A stretch of 64,000 bases of DNA from Topomyia yanbarensis (GCF_030247195.1 NC_080672.1:71527771-71591770); one strand, 5' to 3'. Counted from the stretch's first letter, positions 10,079 to 22,064 are shown. Translations and numbers: made by a program. The notes: generated by a model from the letters alone, not told the origin.

Positions 10079-11030
10079 AAAGTCTTAGAAAGAAAGGTTA
10101 TGCGATCACTCTAAAAATCGACTCTCCAACCGTGGTCCGGGAGGCCGAGTGTCATGTACCATTCGATTCAGTTCATCGAGATTGAAAAAATTTGCACAAG
10201 CTTAGGTTCAAATAAACGGTAAAACGCTCCCATGAGCTGCTATTGAATTTTTACTTGGTCCGTCTTTCGGTTCCGGAGCTACGGGTTGTAGAGTGTGGTG
10301 GGACAGGAAATTCCCATATAAACTGGTAACACTGTGATGTCCGAATGATGTAATAGGTACATATTCAAATGGCTTCAACATGACATGGATTTGCGGGTCT
10401 AGATCACTAATGACCAATCAAAGTTGCTTTGACCACTTTGGCCACCTATGACGGTTCTTGATGCCCCCGAGAAACACGCCAAGTTCCTACGCTAACGTCA
10501 TACCTATTTTCCAGCGAAATCTAAACCGATTTTTACAAACTTAATTTCAAATTATTATATTTAATAATAATTCCAGTTACTGCTATTGAATTTCATGTAG
10601 CTCTGACTTTTGGTTCCGGAGTTACAGGTTGGCTATTGCAGTTACATAGGAATTTCTCATATAAACCGCTGCAATCGGGACACCTCAGAGGTACAAAATC
10701 TGGTGAAATTAACATCAAATGACTTCGATACGCAGGCCTAGATCACAGGTGGCGAATCAAAGATTTAAAAATATGTTAACATGAAGACAACATTGAACTC
10801 ACGCCGATTAAGCTAATTAAATATTATATTTGTCTCTGTTTCAAGTGTGTCAGCGTCGACATGTTGCTCATCAGGTTCGTGGCAGTCGTGCACTTAAGTG
10901 TATTTACTAAGTGTAATAAGAATATTATAGTCAACTGCATAATGGTATCTTGAACGTAACCAGCTATTAAATAATAGTTTGGATAAATCAGAAGGGCACA
11001 ATTGTACCACTATGTGGATTTGTACAGTTT
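10079..11030. repeat. Interspersed repeat Z, copy A
   Basis: The start GAAAGGTTATGCGATCACTC and the segments GGCCGAGTGTCATGTACCAT, TTCGGTTCCGGAGCTAC, ATTCCCATATAAACTG, TTTCAAGTGTGTCAGCGTCG and GGGCACAATTGTACCACTAT recur in the same order at 27105-27745 and 44345-45085. It is non-coding. In the copy at 44345 the first bases (TGCCTTTCTCAT) are complementary to bases near the end (ATGAGAAAGGCA), a possible 12-bp terminal inverted repeat. This right-hand motif is very common in mosquito DNA to my recollection, but I cannot name the family. Confidence 0.8.
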
Positions 11031-12945
11031 AGGTTAGCTTAAAATCTACCCACTCATCCATCGAGAAAGTAAACTTTGACATATGACCAATATGGGGCAG
11101 GTGTGCAAACACTTCCATTTTTGTATAGCTTCACTTTAATCAGAGACTCAATACAAATTAATGAGTAGGTAAGCATAAGTTGAATGCGAACTATGCCTGT
11201 TTCGTTGCGATCAAAGTGCTTTACAATATGCGCGGGTCTTCATAATCGAACTCACGTTGACCCCGTATCAGTCGAGTGACTCACTAACGACACCATGCCG
11301 CTCCAGCGATGATTATGTTTAATTAGCAATTAACAAATATATAGTCTCCTTCCGACTTGTGCACACAATAAAAATATTTGCAAACCAAACTGATCGAATC
11401 CCCTATCGCACACTCATCACAGCCTACTGAATAAAAAATTGCTGATAATAACAACAGCACTAAATAAGGTCCTTGCACCTTTCCCAGGTAGCACCCCTTT
11501 GTTTACATTGCCCATTCATTTGAACCTTTCAAATCAAATGGCATCCTTAAAAAGAGACAGAGAAAGCCAGCAAAAAAAGCAATTTCCACCAAACCAGACA
11601 GATATACAAGTAGATTGGCCAATGGCAAAAATAAACGCGATTTTCGGCTCCAGTTATTTGAAGGGGGGCTATCTTTTCGATCGAAGTGTTTGTCAAATTA
11701 CTCTTGGGCTCATGAAAATCGGCTTTTGCACCTTTTTGCTTTTTTTACTCCCATCAACCAGCACAAAGGTTTTTAGACTCTTCAAGCGTAAGCCTGGGTA
11801 CAAGGTGGCGGCAACCAACGGGATAATTGAAAAGTTTGAACTCATTCTCAAATATGTTGTATGTACCAGGATGTACCGAGTTGTTGAATATAAGTTCGTT
11901 GACTTGGACTTGATGCATTGCTGCATAGGCCGAGTCAATTTAGGTGCATAAAATTGATTGTTATTACAAGAGTGCAAGAGCATTAGTTTTGATGGGAAGG
12001 TGCGAACCAATCGGATGAAGCTTGATCGATAAAATTTCGGTTCAGAGATTTTCGATCGTTGTTTTTTATGTGTGCCGAAGAGCAGCTACTATTTTACACC
12101 GAAAAGAGTATCAGCGGGACAAACATAAGAGACCCTGACTAAAGACAGGTAGGTATAAGGAAAAAGGAACGATTTATGGATACACCTGCCAAAAGGTACC
12201 ATTATCGTCATCATAATCATCAACGCGCAACGGCCCGGCAGCGAGAGCCGGAGTGGCTTTAGCGCAGCAGGCCTGTTGGCGCTGAGCTTTGGGATCGAAC
12301 GGAGCAGCGAGTGAGGACGGCCAACGACCGACGCGTAATCGGCAAAATATGTTTTGGAATCGATTGAGAGGAGCAGCTGATTTCCTTCCGTGATTTTTTT
12401 GTCTTTTCTGTCGAATGATTTTGATCAACGGCGGGGCAGGTGGAAACGAATCCAAAAATTATAATTCTGTTGTAGTCGGCGTAAAACGTAGGATTTCTGC
12501 TCAAATTATACACATGCTTGGGCTGCTATGCTCACTGTGTGCTAACAGGTGAGTTGAGAAGACGCACTTATTAGGTCGCATACGTGTATGACTTAATGTA
12601 CTCGAACTTGCATGAATGACGTAGGTATTTTCTGATGTGAAATGTGCGCAAACCTGATATTAACTACAGTACGAATATCATATCAAAGTGCCTCAAACCT
12701 CATTATAATTGTCGCTAACAACGTTGAAATCATCATAAATGATTCAACTTTCGAACGTAATGCGATTCATGGCAAATTTCAGCCAATGTGCGGACTCTCA
12801 AACTGGTTTCCAAAACAACGTCCAATGATTTTTTTAATTGTTGGTATAATTCAGTACACAATACATATACAGAAACAAAAGTCGATTGTCGTTTGTTTTT
12901 TTCCGAAAGATTTGTAAGAATTTCAATTTGTTAATAAAAAGTGAA
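11031..12945. other. Spacer with one unsupported long frame
   Basis: No recognisable family. A 170-codon plus-strand frame (11439-11951) has no known domain, overlaps an antisense frame of 105 codons and has unremarkable composition. I do not call it a gene. The GC-richer stretch at 12230-12330 gives overlapping frames on the minus strand only. The rest is AT-rich. Confidence 0.4.
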
Positions 12946-13190
12946 TCCAGAAGCTGGTCCTGATCCAAACTAAACTAGTTCCATGGACTGGTCTGGATCC
13001 GTAATCTGTCACAGATTCGAGGTCTAAGCCCAAATCGGATCCAGGCATCTGTAGCTCAAGGTGAAAGACCGATAGAAAGCATCGCTTCGATTTTTTAATT
13101 TTTTGTTGTGCAATCCAACCTACCCAGTCAAAAATCAGGAATTCTGGCTGGTTTGGTTTGGTACCATCAAATCACTGGAATCGCCCTAGT
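12946..13190. repeat. Inverted, diverged copy of the 6050-6310 repeat
   Basis: AACCTACCCAGTCAAAAATC and CTGGTTTGGTTTGG at 13117-13165 are the reverse complement of 6065-6118 with changes. GGTCTGGATCC-like words occur at about 12960-13035. It is non-coding and directly abuts the R1-like element. Confidence 0.6.
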
Positions 13191-13496
13191 GTTCTAATAA
13201 TTTTTAAAAGCATTTTTGTGGCAGTGCAACGATGCAATTATTGCAGAGCCATATCGTGTTCCTCCCGATAACGGTAACTGAGTGGTGGATAGTGCAGGGA
13301 TGTCAGCAATCCAAGAGATGGGCGGTTTCCCTATCCAAGAGGTGGTAGATAACACACACAAAGATTTCGTGATCGCCAGGATCAACAGTGTTTTCGTCTG
13401 TAGCTGATATGCTCCCCCCAGAATGAAAACCAGAGCAGTACAATAGAATGCTGGACGATAGACGGACGAACGCCGGTTATTTTAGGAGGAAACTTT

Positions 13497-13707
13497 AACG
13501 CAAGACTGTGCAATGAAGGTTCCGCTAGCATATTCCGCCAAGACGGTCGGGAATCCATCATCGACGTAACATTCTGCAGTCCTTCGCTGATGGATAACAT
13601 GAATTGGCGAGTTAGTGAACAGTACACACATAGTGACCTGCAAGCGATCTACTACACCATTGGTCGACGGAATTATACGGTAACGCGGAGAGTAAGGACT
13701 GGAAAGT
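13497..13707 (+). repeat. Duplicated endonuclease segment, original position
   Basis: 211 bases of the endonuclease domain, repeated at 15278-15488 with only four differences and no gaps. In this copy the segment is in its proper place in the ORF. Confidence 0.93.
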
Positions 13708-15260
13708 AAAGGACTTCGACAATCACCTTGCGTGCACTTCGTGCTGACAGCCTCACTCCAAATCTGAATGCCGATGAGCTGTCGGAAACAGTAGCGAGAG
13801 CATGCGATGTAACAATGCCGAGGAACTACCGGTGTCCGGCGTATTGGAAGAACGAATAGCTCAGCATCCTCCGGTGTACTTACCTAAAGACCAGAAGACG
13901 TCAGCAGAGAGCAAGATTTGTGGCATTCAGAGTGGAGTGTAATGTAACATTTCGGGCGGCTAGGGCCACTTTTAAACGTGAGATAAAGCTAAGCAAATCC
14001 ACCTGCTTTAAGAAGCTGCGCAGAGAAAGAGACGCCAACCCCTGAGGCAATGCTTACCGTGCCGTTATGGCCAAAATCAAGGGTCCAATGACGCCAGTCG
14101 AAATGTGCACTGACAAAATAAAGGTTTTCGCCGATGGTCTTCTACCGAAGCACGACCCAACCGCAGGGCCGCGTACACCGTACGTCGATGCAGATGGTGG
14201 AAATGTTGGTGACAATCGAATCCCTAACGACGAGCTCCTTATAGTAGCAAGAGGGCTCAAGGTGTGGAAAGCTCCCGGACCGGACGGTATCCCCAACGTG
14301 GCACTGAAGATCACGATACTGGCGTTTCCGGACATGTTCAGGATAGCCCTACAGAAAAGCCTGGACGATGTTTACTTCTCGGACAGATGGAAGATCCAGA
14401 AGCTAATGTTGCTGCCAAAACCAGGAAAACTATAAGGAGATCCTGCATCGTATCGGCCTATGTGGCTGCTAGATTCTCTAGGTAAGCTCACGGAAAGGGT
14501 CATCCTCAACAGTCTGACAACCTACGCTGAAAGTGAGAACGGACAGTCTTCGCGAGTGTGGAGAAAGCATCGAAGCAAAGGAGAAGGGATAATCGAAAAT
14601 GCGCCGTGTTAACGATAGACGTGAAGAACGCGTTCAACAGTGTCAGCTGGATGGCGATCGCCTTAGCGCTGCACAGAATGCGGCTTTCGGATGATCTGTG
14701 CAAGGTTCCGAAAAGTTGCTTCCAGAACCAAGTACTGGTCTACGAAACGAACATGGCGAGGAGGTCGATTAGTGTCACGGCTGGAGTACTTCAGCGATCC
14801 ATACTCGGCCCAACGCCGAGTTAGTGTTAACACTGGAACTGCCCAGGGGAGTTGAGATCGTCAGCTTTGCAGATTATGTTGTCCTAACGATAACCGGCGA
14901 GACCCTTGCGGAGGTGGAGATGTTGACGGCAGAGCCATAGGCTTCGTGGAAACCTGGATGGCTGACGTCAGGTTGCAACTGGCTCACCACAAGCCGGAGG
15001 TAGTGCTGACCAGCAACCGCAAAAAAATCCAGCGTGTCGTGATCAGCGTTGGGAGACAATCCATCCCATTGATGCGTGCCTTGAAGTACCTGGTTGTGAA
15101 GGTCGACGATCGGTTTAATTACAACAGCCATGTCGACTGTGTATGTGAGAAGACTGCGAGGATAACTAACGCATCGGCAAGAATCATGCCGAATCACGGA
15201 GGAGTAAGATGCAACACGGGACGTCTCCTGGCACGTATGGCATAACGGCCTGGGCTGATG

Positions 15261-15513
15261 CGCTGAACTCAAAGACGAACGCAAGACTGTGTAATGAAGG
15301 TTCCACTAGCATATTCCGCCAAGACGGTCGGGAATCCATCATCGACGTAACATTCTGCAGTCCTTCGCTGATGGATAACATAAATTGGCGAGTTAGTGAA
15401 CAGTACACACATAGTGACCTGTAAGCGATCTACTACACCATTGGTCGACGGAATTATACGGTAACGCGGAGAGTAAGGACTGGAAAGTGGAAACGTTGAA
15501 CTCAAAGACGAAC
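15261..15513 (+). repeat. Transplanted endonuclease segment between 20-bp direct repeats
   Basis: The copy at 15278-15488 lies inside the C-terminal part of the R1-like ORF, where it does not belong. It is bounded by direct repeats CG(C/T)TGAACTCAAAGACGAAC at 15261-15280 and 15494-15513. If one repeat and the insert are removed, the frame reads through as WADALNSKTNWTTLTSTFR. All four differences from the 13497 copy are C-to-T or G-to-A in this copy, and one creates a stop codon. Either target-primed insertion with a 17-20 bp target duplication or a microhomology-driven rearrangement would fit. Confidence 0.85.
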
Positions 15514-15950
15514 TGGACGACGTTGACAAGCACGTTTCGCTTAATGGCTGTTCATGTCGTGAGTGCGTACAGAATGATATCGTCGGAGGCGGTATGCGTA
15601 ATTGCCGGGATGATTCCTATTTATGGCTGGGGACGTGGAATGCTACTAGCGGAGAAATGCCAGGAGACTGGTCCGAGCGGACTCGTTGGCGAAGTGGCAG
15701 CAAGAGTGGGACAATGCGGAGAAAGGAAGGTGGACCCACCGACTCATCCCAAGAAGTACCTGCATCGGTTTGGACATGCTTCATCAGCCCTTTGCCGGGA
15801 GTGTGAGAATGTGCAAGAGACACCGATAATATCGTCGAAGAGATGTGCCACGACGAGCATATCTGGGATGCTGTCAACAGAGTAGTTACGAGTATACTCT
15901 CCGAGCTGCAGAGGAAGTGGTGAAAGGACAAAGTAGCGCCATCAGTTAGA

Positions 15951-17470
15951 AAGCCGCCGTGAAACTACAAATCGGGTCTCGAGAGAGATTTCGCCGCCGG
16001 TAAACTCTCCGTCGGTATAGACTAGGTCAGGCGCATGGGATGTTGCACCGGGTTCGGGTGCTCGGAATCGCCGAACCGAGCTCGACACCTTGACGGGTAG
16101 CTCGTGAGTAGGCTAGATTCACCACCGGGGATTAGATCGAGTAGACTACGTCGTTGGGGCACCAGTGAACCGTAAGCTACGCTCCACCCGGCATCTTTGG
16201 ATGAACCTCAGCACCTACTGGCTGGCTCGTTGAGTAGGTTTGATCCACCGCCGGGGACTAAATCGAGAAGATTGGGCCGAAGCGGGGAGCTAAATGGTTC
16301 ACGAAAATGAACATCGGTATCGGGATAAATCTACCGCTCGGTTTCGGGAGAACCTTTATCGCCGGGGAATTCTCCGTCGGCGCAGGCTAGATCCATCGTC
16401 GGGAACTAAACCGAGCAGTTCGCGAACAAGATTTTAGTCGAGTCGGGAGCTGAATGGCTTATCAGGTAAGTGGGGCGAAATGGAGTGAGGGGGGAACCAA
16501 AGAGCCTAAAGGAGTTGCGTTGCTACATGGCCCCGTACAGGGAGCCAATGAGTTCATGAAGTTGTGGTGCCAAAACCAAAAAAGACTCGTTATCGGGAGA
16601 ACTTCCTTCGCTAGGAAACTCTCCATCGGCGTAAGCTAGATTCACCGCCGGGGTCTAGACTGAGTGGACCGCGACTAGACACCACAAGTCGCGGGTCGTA
16701 GGGGCACAAGCGAATCAGACACCATGCTCCACCAGAATCGCCGAACAGACCTCGACACCTGGCTGGTGGGCCTGTATCGGGAGAACTTCTCTCACCGAGG
16801 AATTCTCCGTCGGAGTAGACTAGGTCCACCGTCGGGGACTAGACCGAGTAGTTCGCGAACAAGTCGGGAGCTCAACGAGTAAATGGTACTGCATGCTACG
16901 AGAGGGGAATCGCGGTGCTGAATGGCACAAGAGACCCAAGTAAATTCTCATGGTCTCAAGCACCATAGAACCCCTTAAAAAGACCATGAATATCTATCTA
17001 CTGGACCATGGCGATGGTATTTTGATGGGTTTAATCTGGACCATGAGCATGGGAGTATTATGGACTTATCGTTTTCTCAGGGAGCCGAAGGGCTCGGTAA
17101 ATTAGGCAATCTGAAGTTTGCCGACCGGATTGTCTTCGTAAGGGAAGAGCGTTAAGTCTCGACCCACCGCTAGCCTTTCAACTGTCATGCAGAAATTGCC
17201 AGTCTATGTGGAGAACTGGGGGTGTGTCGAGGAGTGGTGCTGTAACCCTACTGAAGGAACTGTCTACTAAGTAGTTGAATTAGAGAGGGTGCTATGCACA
17301 TAAAAAACCCCTCCCCAAAGTAATGCCTTAAGGTAGTGCCGGGGAGGAATTAAGTTCTGGGCAAGAGCAGGGGTTTTTAGCGGGTTAGGTGGTGGCAGCC
17401 TAATCCCGTTCCCTGAGTTCCCGTTAGGGTTTTATACATTTTTTCCTCTAGTCCAAGGACTTTTTTTTTT
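15951..17470 (+). repeat. R1-like 3' region with diverged tandem repeats
   Basis: Downstream of the zinc-finger remnant the sequence is GC-rich and repetitive. A block containing a CGGGAGAAC-like word, a GAAACTCTCCGTCGG-like word, AGACTAGGTCCACC and CGGGGACTAGACCGAG starts at about 15975, 16337, 16594 and 16770, with shorter partial copies at 16113 and 16245. The 3' end has GGTGGTGGCAGCCTAATCCC (about 17390-17410) and finishes near a run of T at 17460. I take it as a long 3' untranslated region. A MITE-like insert lies at about 16930-17090. Confidence 0.75.
16930..17090. mobile_element. CATGGTC-rich MITE, short copy
   Basis: It starts CCCAAGTAAATTCTCATGGT and ends GACTTATCGTTTTCTCAGGG. The same left and right parts occur at 42857-43133 with an extra central segment. 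The ends are weakly inverted (CCCAAGNAAA against CCCNGAGNAAA), and short dyads such as ACCATGGCGATGGT and CATGGTC/GACCATG are frequent. The insert splits the R1-like 3' region, so it arrived after the LINE. Confidence 0.75.
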
Positions 17471-19494
17471 AAAGTTTTTTAATGCTCTCTACAAAACCGA
17501 ATCAAATACATAAATAATTAAAAAAATCATTTCAGTGTGATCAATTAAATACAATCGCATTTTCCTGCCGACCGATCCGTCACGTCGCCTACGCCGAACA
17601 GTAGCCATTACCGATGATCAAACGGTCGATTTTCCGATCACGATCCGAGAGTGCCAAACACTGTCCGAAAATGGGACCGGCAAAGGATTTTTTGCAACGT
17701 TTCACTCCAGTGTCGACAATTGCCGCAAAATCCAGCCGAAAATTAGTGGCCTCACCGCGGTAGTCCCGATTCTCCGTTACAAATTTACGCATCGTACCGC
17801 TGCTGTTCCGTCGATTGGTTCCAGGAGCTGCAATGTGTAATTGGACAAGTTCCATAAATGGTCGTATAATATTGCTCCATGTTTGTCAGTTTATTGCCGC
17901 TATTTCACAATTTTTGAAAGGACATCCCGGTTCGCCAGACAATTACGCGCCACTGCAGACACTGCCGGTGAAGAGAAATGGCATCTGCTGGCAGGTCGAA
18001 TCTTAGCGTTGGAAATCCCGGTGAAGAGGAACGTGACCACAGTTACGGCGGTATGGTGCTTTATTCTTTACGGTAGTCCTTTTCGGTAGCATGCAAGTTT
18101 GCGCCCCGAAGACGTGTGAAAATGTGACGATTTAATTATTGAACTTGGATTTTGCTGCCCGTCGATATTTGAACAATTTTTACCGACCGGCCAAGTGCGT
18201 GATTTGATGGCGGAATGGCAGGCGAACGGGACAATTATCTGCACGTTGCGGCAAGTGCTGTTTAATGTTTTCATCATTTTCGGTGGACACTACGTGAAAT
18301 TATTGGAATGTTACCAGGACGGGCGGGTTAGTGAAAGATTGGCTGCTCGGAAATGACAAAGAGTTAGTTTTCTTTCGCTTTACAAATGTGAGGCGAATTG
18401 GAGTTTGATTTGATTGTAATTTTTTATTGTTCTCAGTAGCCAATTGTTTTCGAGAATTTTTAGATTTTTTAAAACATATTTGAAAAAGATTATATGAGTC
18501 AAGCGAATATTTGGATGCTATTAATAACAGTTATTGACTTATATCTGTTCCTTCCGAAAGTATACGTATATATTATGTTTCGACAATCTGGCAGGGCATT
18601 ATCGGGCCAAGCATGATCGATTTGACAGGGGTTTAACTTCCTTGCAATTGCAACAGAATCACACGGATTCGCGAAGGCATTCGAGGTTCGTCCATGTTTT
18701 CGGTGTTCGTTTTTGAAAGTCTACTTTGCAGTTTACTCACAAGCTTTCTCCAGACACATCGAGGCGGGCACTCGCAGGAATTCGACAAGCTGCATAGCGA
18801 GCAAGTGTCACCGGCTTGCAGTGCAACAAAGTACGGTGTTTTCCGTCGCAGTGTGCCCTGCCCTAAAGCGAGACGCAGAAGCAGAAAATCTTAATTGTTT
18901 TGACATAAAAATACCGAAATCAATGCGCCGCCGAAGATGTGACAAAATTATTGCAATCTTCATAATTTCTCCCGAAAGGGACACCCCGCTTTACGATCCA
19001 TGGTCAGTCCTCAATGATTGATAATGATTGGCTTCGGTGGACATTTGGAGGATGCCGCAATGGAACACGTTCCGCGTGAACGTACGAGAACCGGGCTCGA
19101 AACGTGAGTACTACAATCGATCGTGAGCATCAATTTTACGGGTGAGAATGTATGTCATAATTAGAGCACTTATGAGGAAAGTTCCGTTACGGGACAATTC
19201 GATTGGTATATTATTTGTCAGGTTGCGATCGCTGCCAAGTGGCTGATAATAGGGAAGGTTCGATTGCACTGCGATTGCAAGAGAACGATATTTGGAGGCA
19301 AAATGTGATAACGTTGTTTTAGTGTAATTTGGAGCAACGTTGCAAAGGAAAACATTTCTAATGGCCCTATCCACAATTGGCAGTCTCTTTGTTTGTTTTC
19401 CAATAATAACTCGATCTCTTCAACGTTTGCACAGAGGAGTAATTTAGGGCGAATTCTGGCCAAAATTATTTACTGCTGCTATTGCTGTTATTAT
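17471..19494. other. Apparently unique spacer
   Basis: No transposon family recognised. Several frames of 60-102 codons (for example 17589-17855 minus, 18713-19021 plus) show no domain. The stretch 17570-18300 is more mixed in composition than most of the window and could be single-copy host DNA. I see no convincing exon or splice pattern. Confidence 0.4.
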
Positions 19495-19502
19495 GCCTTG
19501 AT

Positions 19503-19804
19503 CAGGGGCGGCGAAACACTTTACACCCGAGTGGGTAGAAAGCAAAGGGTGAGGGGTCCATTAGTAAGGATTTTTTTCCCTTTTCGCAATACACACGCTT
19601 ACATTGCATTCACATTAAATCACGTTCGTCAATGCAAATGGAATTGTGGCACATCGATGTTTTCAAATGTGTGTAGTGCGAGATACATGCGTTGCACATC
19701 TAAATTTTTTGAAATGGTTCAAAATTTCGAGTCGGTAATTACTCACTCGGTTATTTTCGAGTGGGTAGTACTACCCATACTACCCACGCTTTCCGCTGGT
19801 CCTG
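19503..19804. mobile_element. hAT-type MITE, 302 bp
   Basis: It starts CAGGGGCGGCG and ends, reverse-complemented, CAGGACCAGCG, the CAGGG(G)CGG type of end usual for hAT elements. The flanks GCCTTGAT (19495-19502) and GCATTGAT (19805-19812) match at seven of eight bases, fitting the 8-bp hAT target duplication. Near the right end a palindromic block is built from GTGGGTAGTA, TACTACCCA and GGGTAGTACTACCC. The same terminal block lies inverted at 34683-34741. Confidence 0.85.
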
Positions 19805-19812
19805 GCATTGAT

Positions 19813-20317
19813 GTGGACTAAAAATAGAAAATAACTAATTTCTGGAACAATTTGGCATATACCAAAGCAGAGGTAGATTTTCTATATCCTTTCGAATACC
19901 AGTTAATTCGAGGTGATATGTGTGAATCTGAATACATTTGATTTTTCAGTTGCATAGATGGATGATCTATGGAAAAGGGAAATGGGAACACATATTCATA
20001 GATACATTTTTGCAAGCATAGAGTTTGGCCCATCAGCATTTCGATGTACCTCATATTAGCAAAAGTTACAATATTTTCAAAACTCTTGGAACGAGATCGG
20101 ATTAGTTTGCATGGTTTTTGGATAACTGGAATCTTCCTCTATAATACTACTTCCGCAACTTTGCCAGATCTCGCTGTACACCGTTATTTTTTGTCATTCA
20201 AATTTGAAATAAAGTATTTAAAAGGATACATTTTTAAAGTTAGTTTTAAGCTGAGGTTATACATACACAGTTGAGCTTGGAAATTTACCGCACAGCCAGT
20301 AAATGTTTATATTGATG
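19813..20317. other. Spacer, nothing recognised
   Basis: AT-rich, with no domain-bearing frame. Confidence 0.35.
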
Positions 20318-20539
20318 TAGGGCCGCCGAGAGGGGGGGACGGGATGTTTCCCCCCGAGCCCGGAGTTTTGAAGGGGGCCCGGATTTTGAACAGAAGCTAA
20401 AATTTTGGCCAATACTTTCAACAAAAAATCAATATCTTGTGTATGATATAACTACAATAGCGAAAATTATAAACGACTGCATATATGATATCAAATATCG
20501 GGCCTTGGTGTCTAGCGGGGAAATTAAATAGATCAAATG

Positions 20540-20830
20540 TGTTGGGGTGATTAGCTGTCGTTGTGTGTGATTCTCGCTTTGCAGGCAGGGTACGATCACC
20601 GTCGCCAGTGGGATAATCATATGTTCTTTCTGGGATGTCCCCCAGGGATAGCATAAGGGTTAGTGCATTGGGCCGGAGTCTCAAAGGTTGAGAGTTTGAA
20701 TCTCGCCTCCGGGGGGGAATTTTTTTCACATGATTGCTTAGCTTCACTCACCATTTCCGATCGTTTTTCCCCGTTGGATACCACCTGCCCTAAATAAGGT
20801 ATTGGCACTTAAGTCAAAAGACCAAAAATT
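20540..20830 (+). mobile_element. tRNA-derived SINE-like sequence
   Basis: The words TAGCATAAGGGTTAGTGC (20649-20666) and GAGTTTGAATCTC (20692-20704) have the spacing and form of RNA polymerase III A and B boxes of a tRNA gene, followed by CGCCTCCGGGG. The fold does not close into a standard cloverleaf by eye, so I call a tRNA-like SINE head and not a functional tRNA. The limits are uncertain. Confidence 0.55.
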
Positions 20831-20880
20831 GAATTATTAGATCAAATATATATTTGTACCCAATCAGAAGATAAGACCAG

Positions 20881-21035
20881 GGCGGGCATAGCGTAGTTGG
20901 TACATCGACTGCCATGTACGCAGCTCACCTAGGTACGATTTCTAACCCCGCACATAGGAATAGAGAATTTTTTAAAGAAAATTTTCTAACCTGAATGAAG
21001 AAGCGAAAGGTTAAAATTTCTATAATCGAAAAAAA
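20881..21035 (+). mobile_element. tRNA-derived SINE with target duplication, copy 1
   Basis: A tRNA-like head with A box TAGCGTAGTTGGTA (20889-20902) and B box GGTACGATTTC (20932-20942), a body of about 80 bases, and a tail TTCTATAATCGAAAAAAA. Flanking TAAGACCAG (20872-20880) and TAAGATCAG (21036-21044) form a 9-bp target duplication with one change. The same SINE is found on the minus strand at 39364-39515 and as a 3' part at 47283-47415. It depends on a LINE for movement, and the partner cannot be identified here. Confidence 0.85.
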
Positions 21036-21044
21036 TAAGATCAG

Positions 21045-22064
21045 ACTTGCTAGGGATAAAAAATAAATGATTTGATTAGAAGTCATGAGGTTGTCTTTAA
21101 ATTTCGTCAATATGAAATAGCTTGATTTGATTGAATTTCCTATCTTCGCGACTGCTGGATTATTATCGAAAGTAATTATTAGAAAGAAAACAAACTTTTC
21201 AACCTTCTATTGCCACACCGGTTTTGGAGGCGGAGTCCGGATTTCGCCCGGAAGAATTCAGTGGATTATTTTGCAATTTTGCATTTTTTTTCTTTATCAG
21301 GAACTCTCAGCATCATTTTATAAATCGTCTACCACACAGTGTTGGCCAATGTATTTCAAAAGTGTTCACCATCATTTGGTTTTAGATTTACTTTACCCCA
21401 CAGGACTTTCACTTCAACGGATCAACGGATTATATGCCCCTCACGAAGTTTCTGCAGTTTGATTTTACGCCTCGTGTTCATTTACTGTAGAGCAGAGTAA
21501 ATTTCGCTCGGGTTATCATTCACAGCGAGAGTGGCTAGTGCTTTTTGATGTTTTGTGGATCTTCAAGGATGTGAAGTACAACCCCTACTAAATCAACAAA
21601 ACTGTTCACAAATGCGAAAAAATACACCTTAATGCTCTGCCACAAAATTACACTCTGCGGTGAATTTGAAGAATATATGATATATTTTGTGCTACGAACT
21701 ACATAAGAAATAAAGCAAAGCCTATTAGGCTTTTATGAATCTTTTCGAAACCAGCATAGCGTAAAATCCAACCACAACCCTTATTTGCAATTTGATCTAT
21801 GTTTCGCTATCTTCCCCATTTTTTTATTTTCACATGGATTTTTTAACATTTTTTTTAAAATATCGTTGATCAATTTTTTTCAACACTTTAAAAAGCACTG
21901 TTTTTGGGCGACTTAGTGGAATGTTATATTAAACACTTTTCTTTTTTGATGTCTCGCATATTGATACAAACACTGATGAAGACTGCAAGTCGTGGCCGAA
22001 ATACGTGTCTGTGATATAAAAGTACATTTTTGCATTTTTCATAAAACGGTGGAATTAAAACGGA
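21045..22064. other. Spacer within the hAT-like interval
   Basis: No domain-bearing frame. At 21970-22020 the phrase CTGATGAAGACTGCAAGTCG followed by GGCCGAAATACGTG resembles a motif frequent in insect repetitive DNA, but I cannot assign it. Confidence 0.35.

Larger units (their letters stand above)
13195..15950 (+). pseudogene. R1-clade LINE ORF2, decayed
   Basis: Read across frames, the order is that of an R1-clade ORF2. An AP endonuclease comes first (EPYRVPPDNGN near 13240, DGRESIIDVTFCSPSL near 13545, THSDLQAI near 13630), then a linker. The reverse transcriptase follows, with KAPGPDGIPN (14267), LTIDVKNAFNSVSW (motif A, about 14609), GVLQRSILGP (a mutated GVPQGSILGP, about 14785) and FADY at about 14866 in place of YADD. 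A C-terminal region with a Cys/His zinc-finger remnant (RFGHASSALCRECENV) lies near 15770. There are many stops and frameshifts. The second catalytic Asp of motif C is lost, and the endonuclease lacks about 25-30 residues after GGNFN (13490). An internal segment is duplicated at 15278. The element is dead. Confidence 0.92.

Noticed and set aside
11439..11951. 170-codon plus-strand frame as a gene
   Set aside because: No domain, a 105-codon antisense frame opposite, ordinary local composition and no promoter or splice signal I can support.
13382..13627. 81-codon minus-strand frame repeated at 15184-15408
   Set aside because: Both are antisense shadows of the duplicated endonuclease segment.
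16000..16900. CRISPR-like array from repeated GC-rich words
   Set aside because: Units are diverged, spacing is irregular, spacers are not unique, and the DNA is eukaryotic. It is a tandem-repeat 3' region of a LINE.
20649..20712. Functional tRNA gene
   Set aside because: A and B boxes are present, but the arms do not pair into a normal cloverleaf. It is better read as a SINE head.
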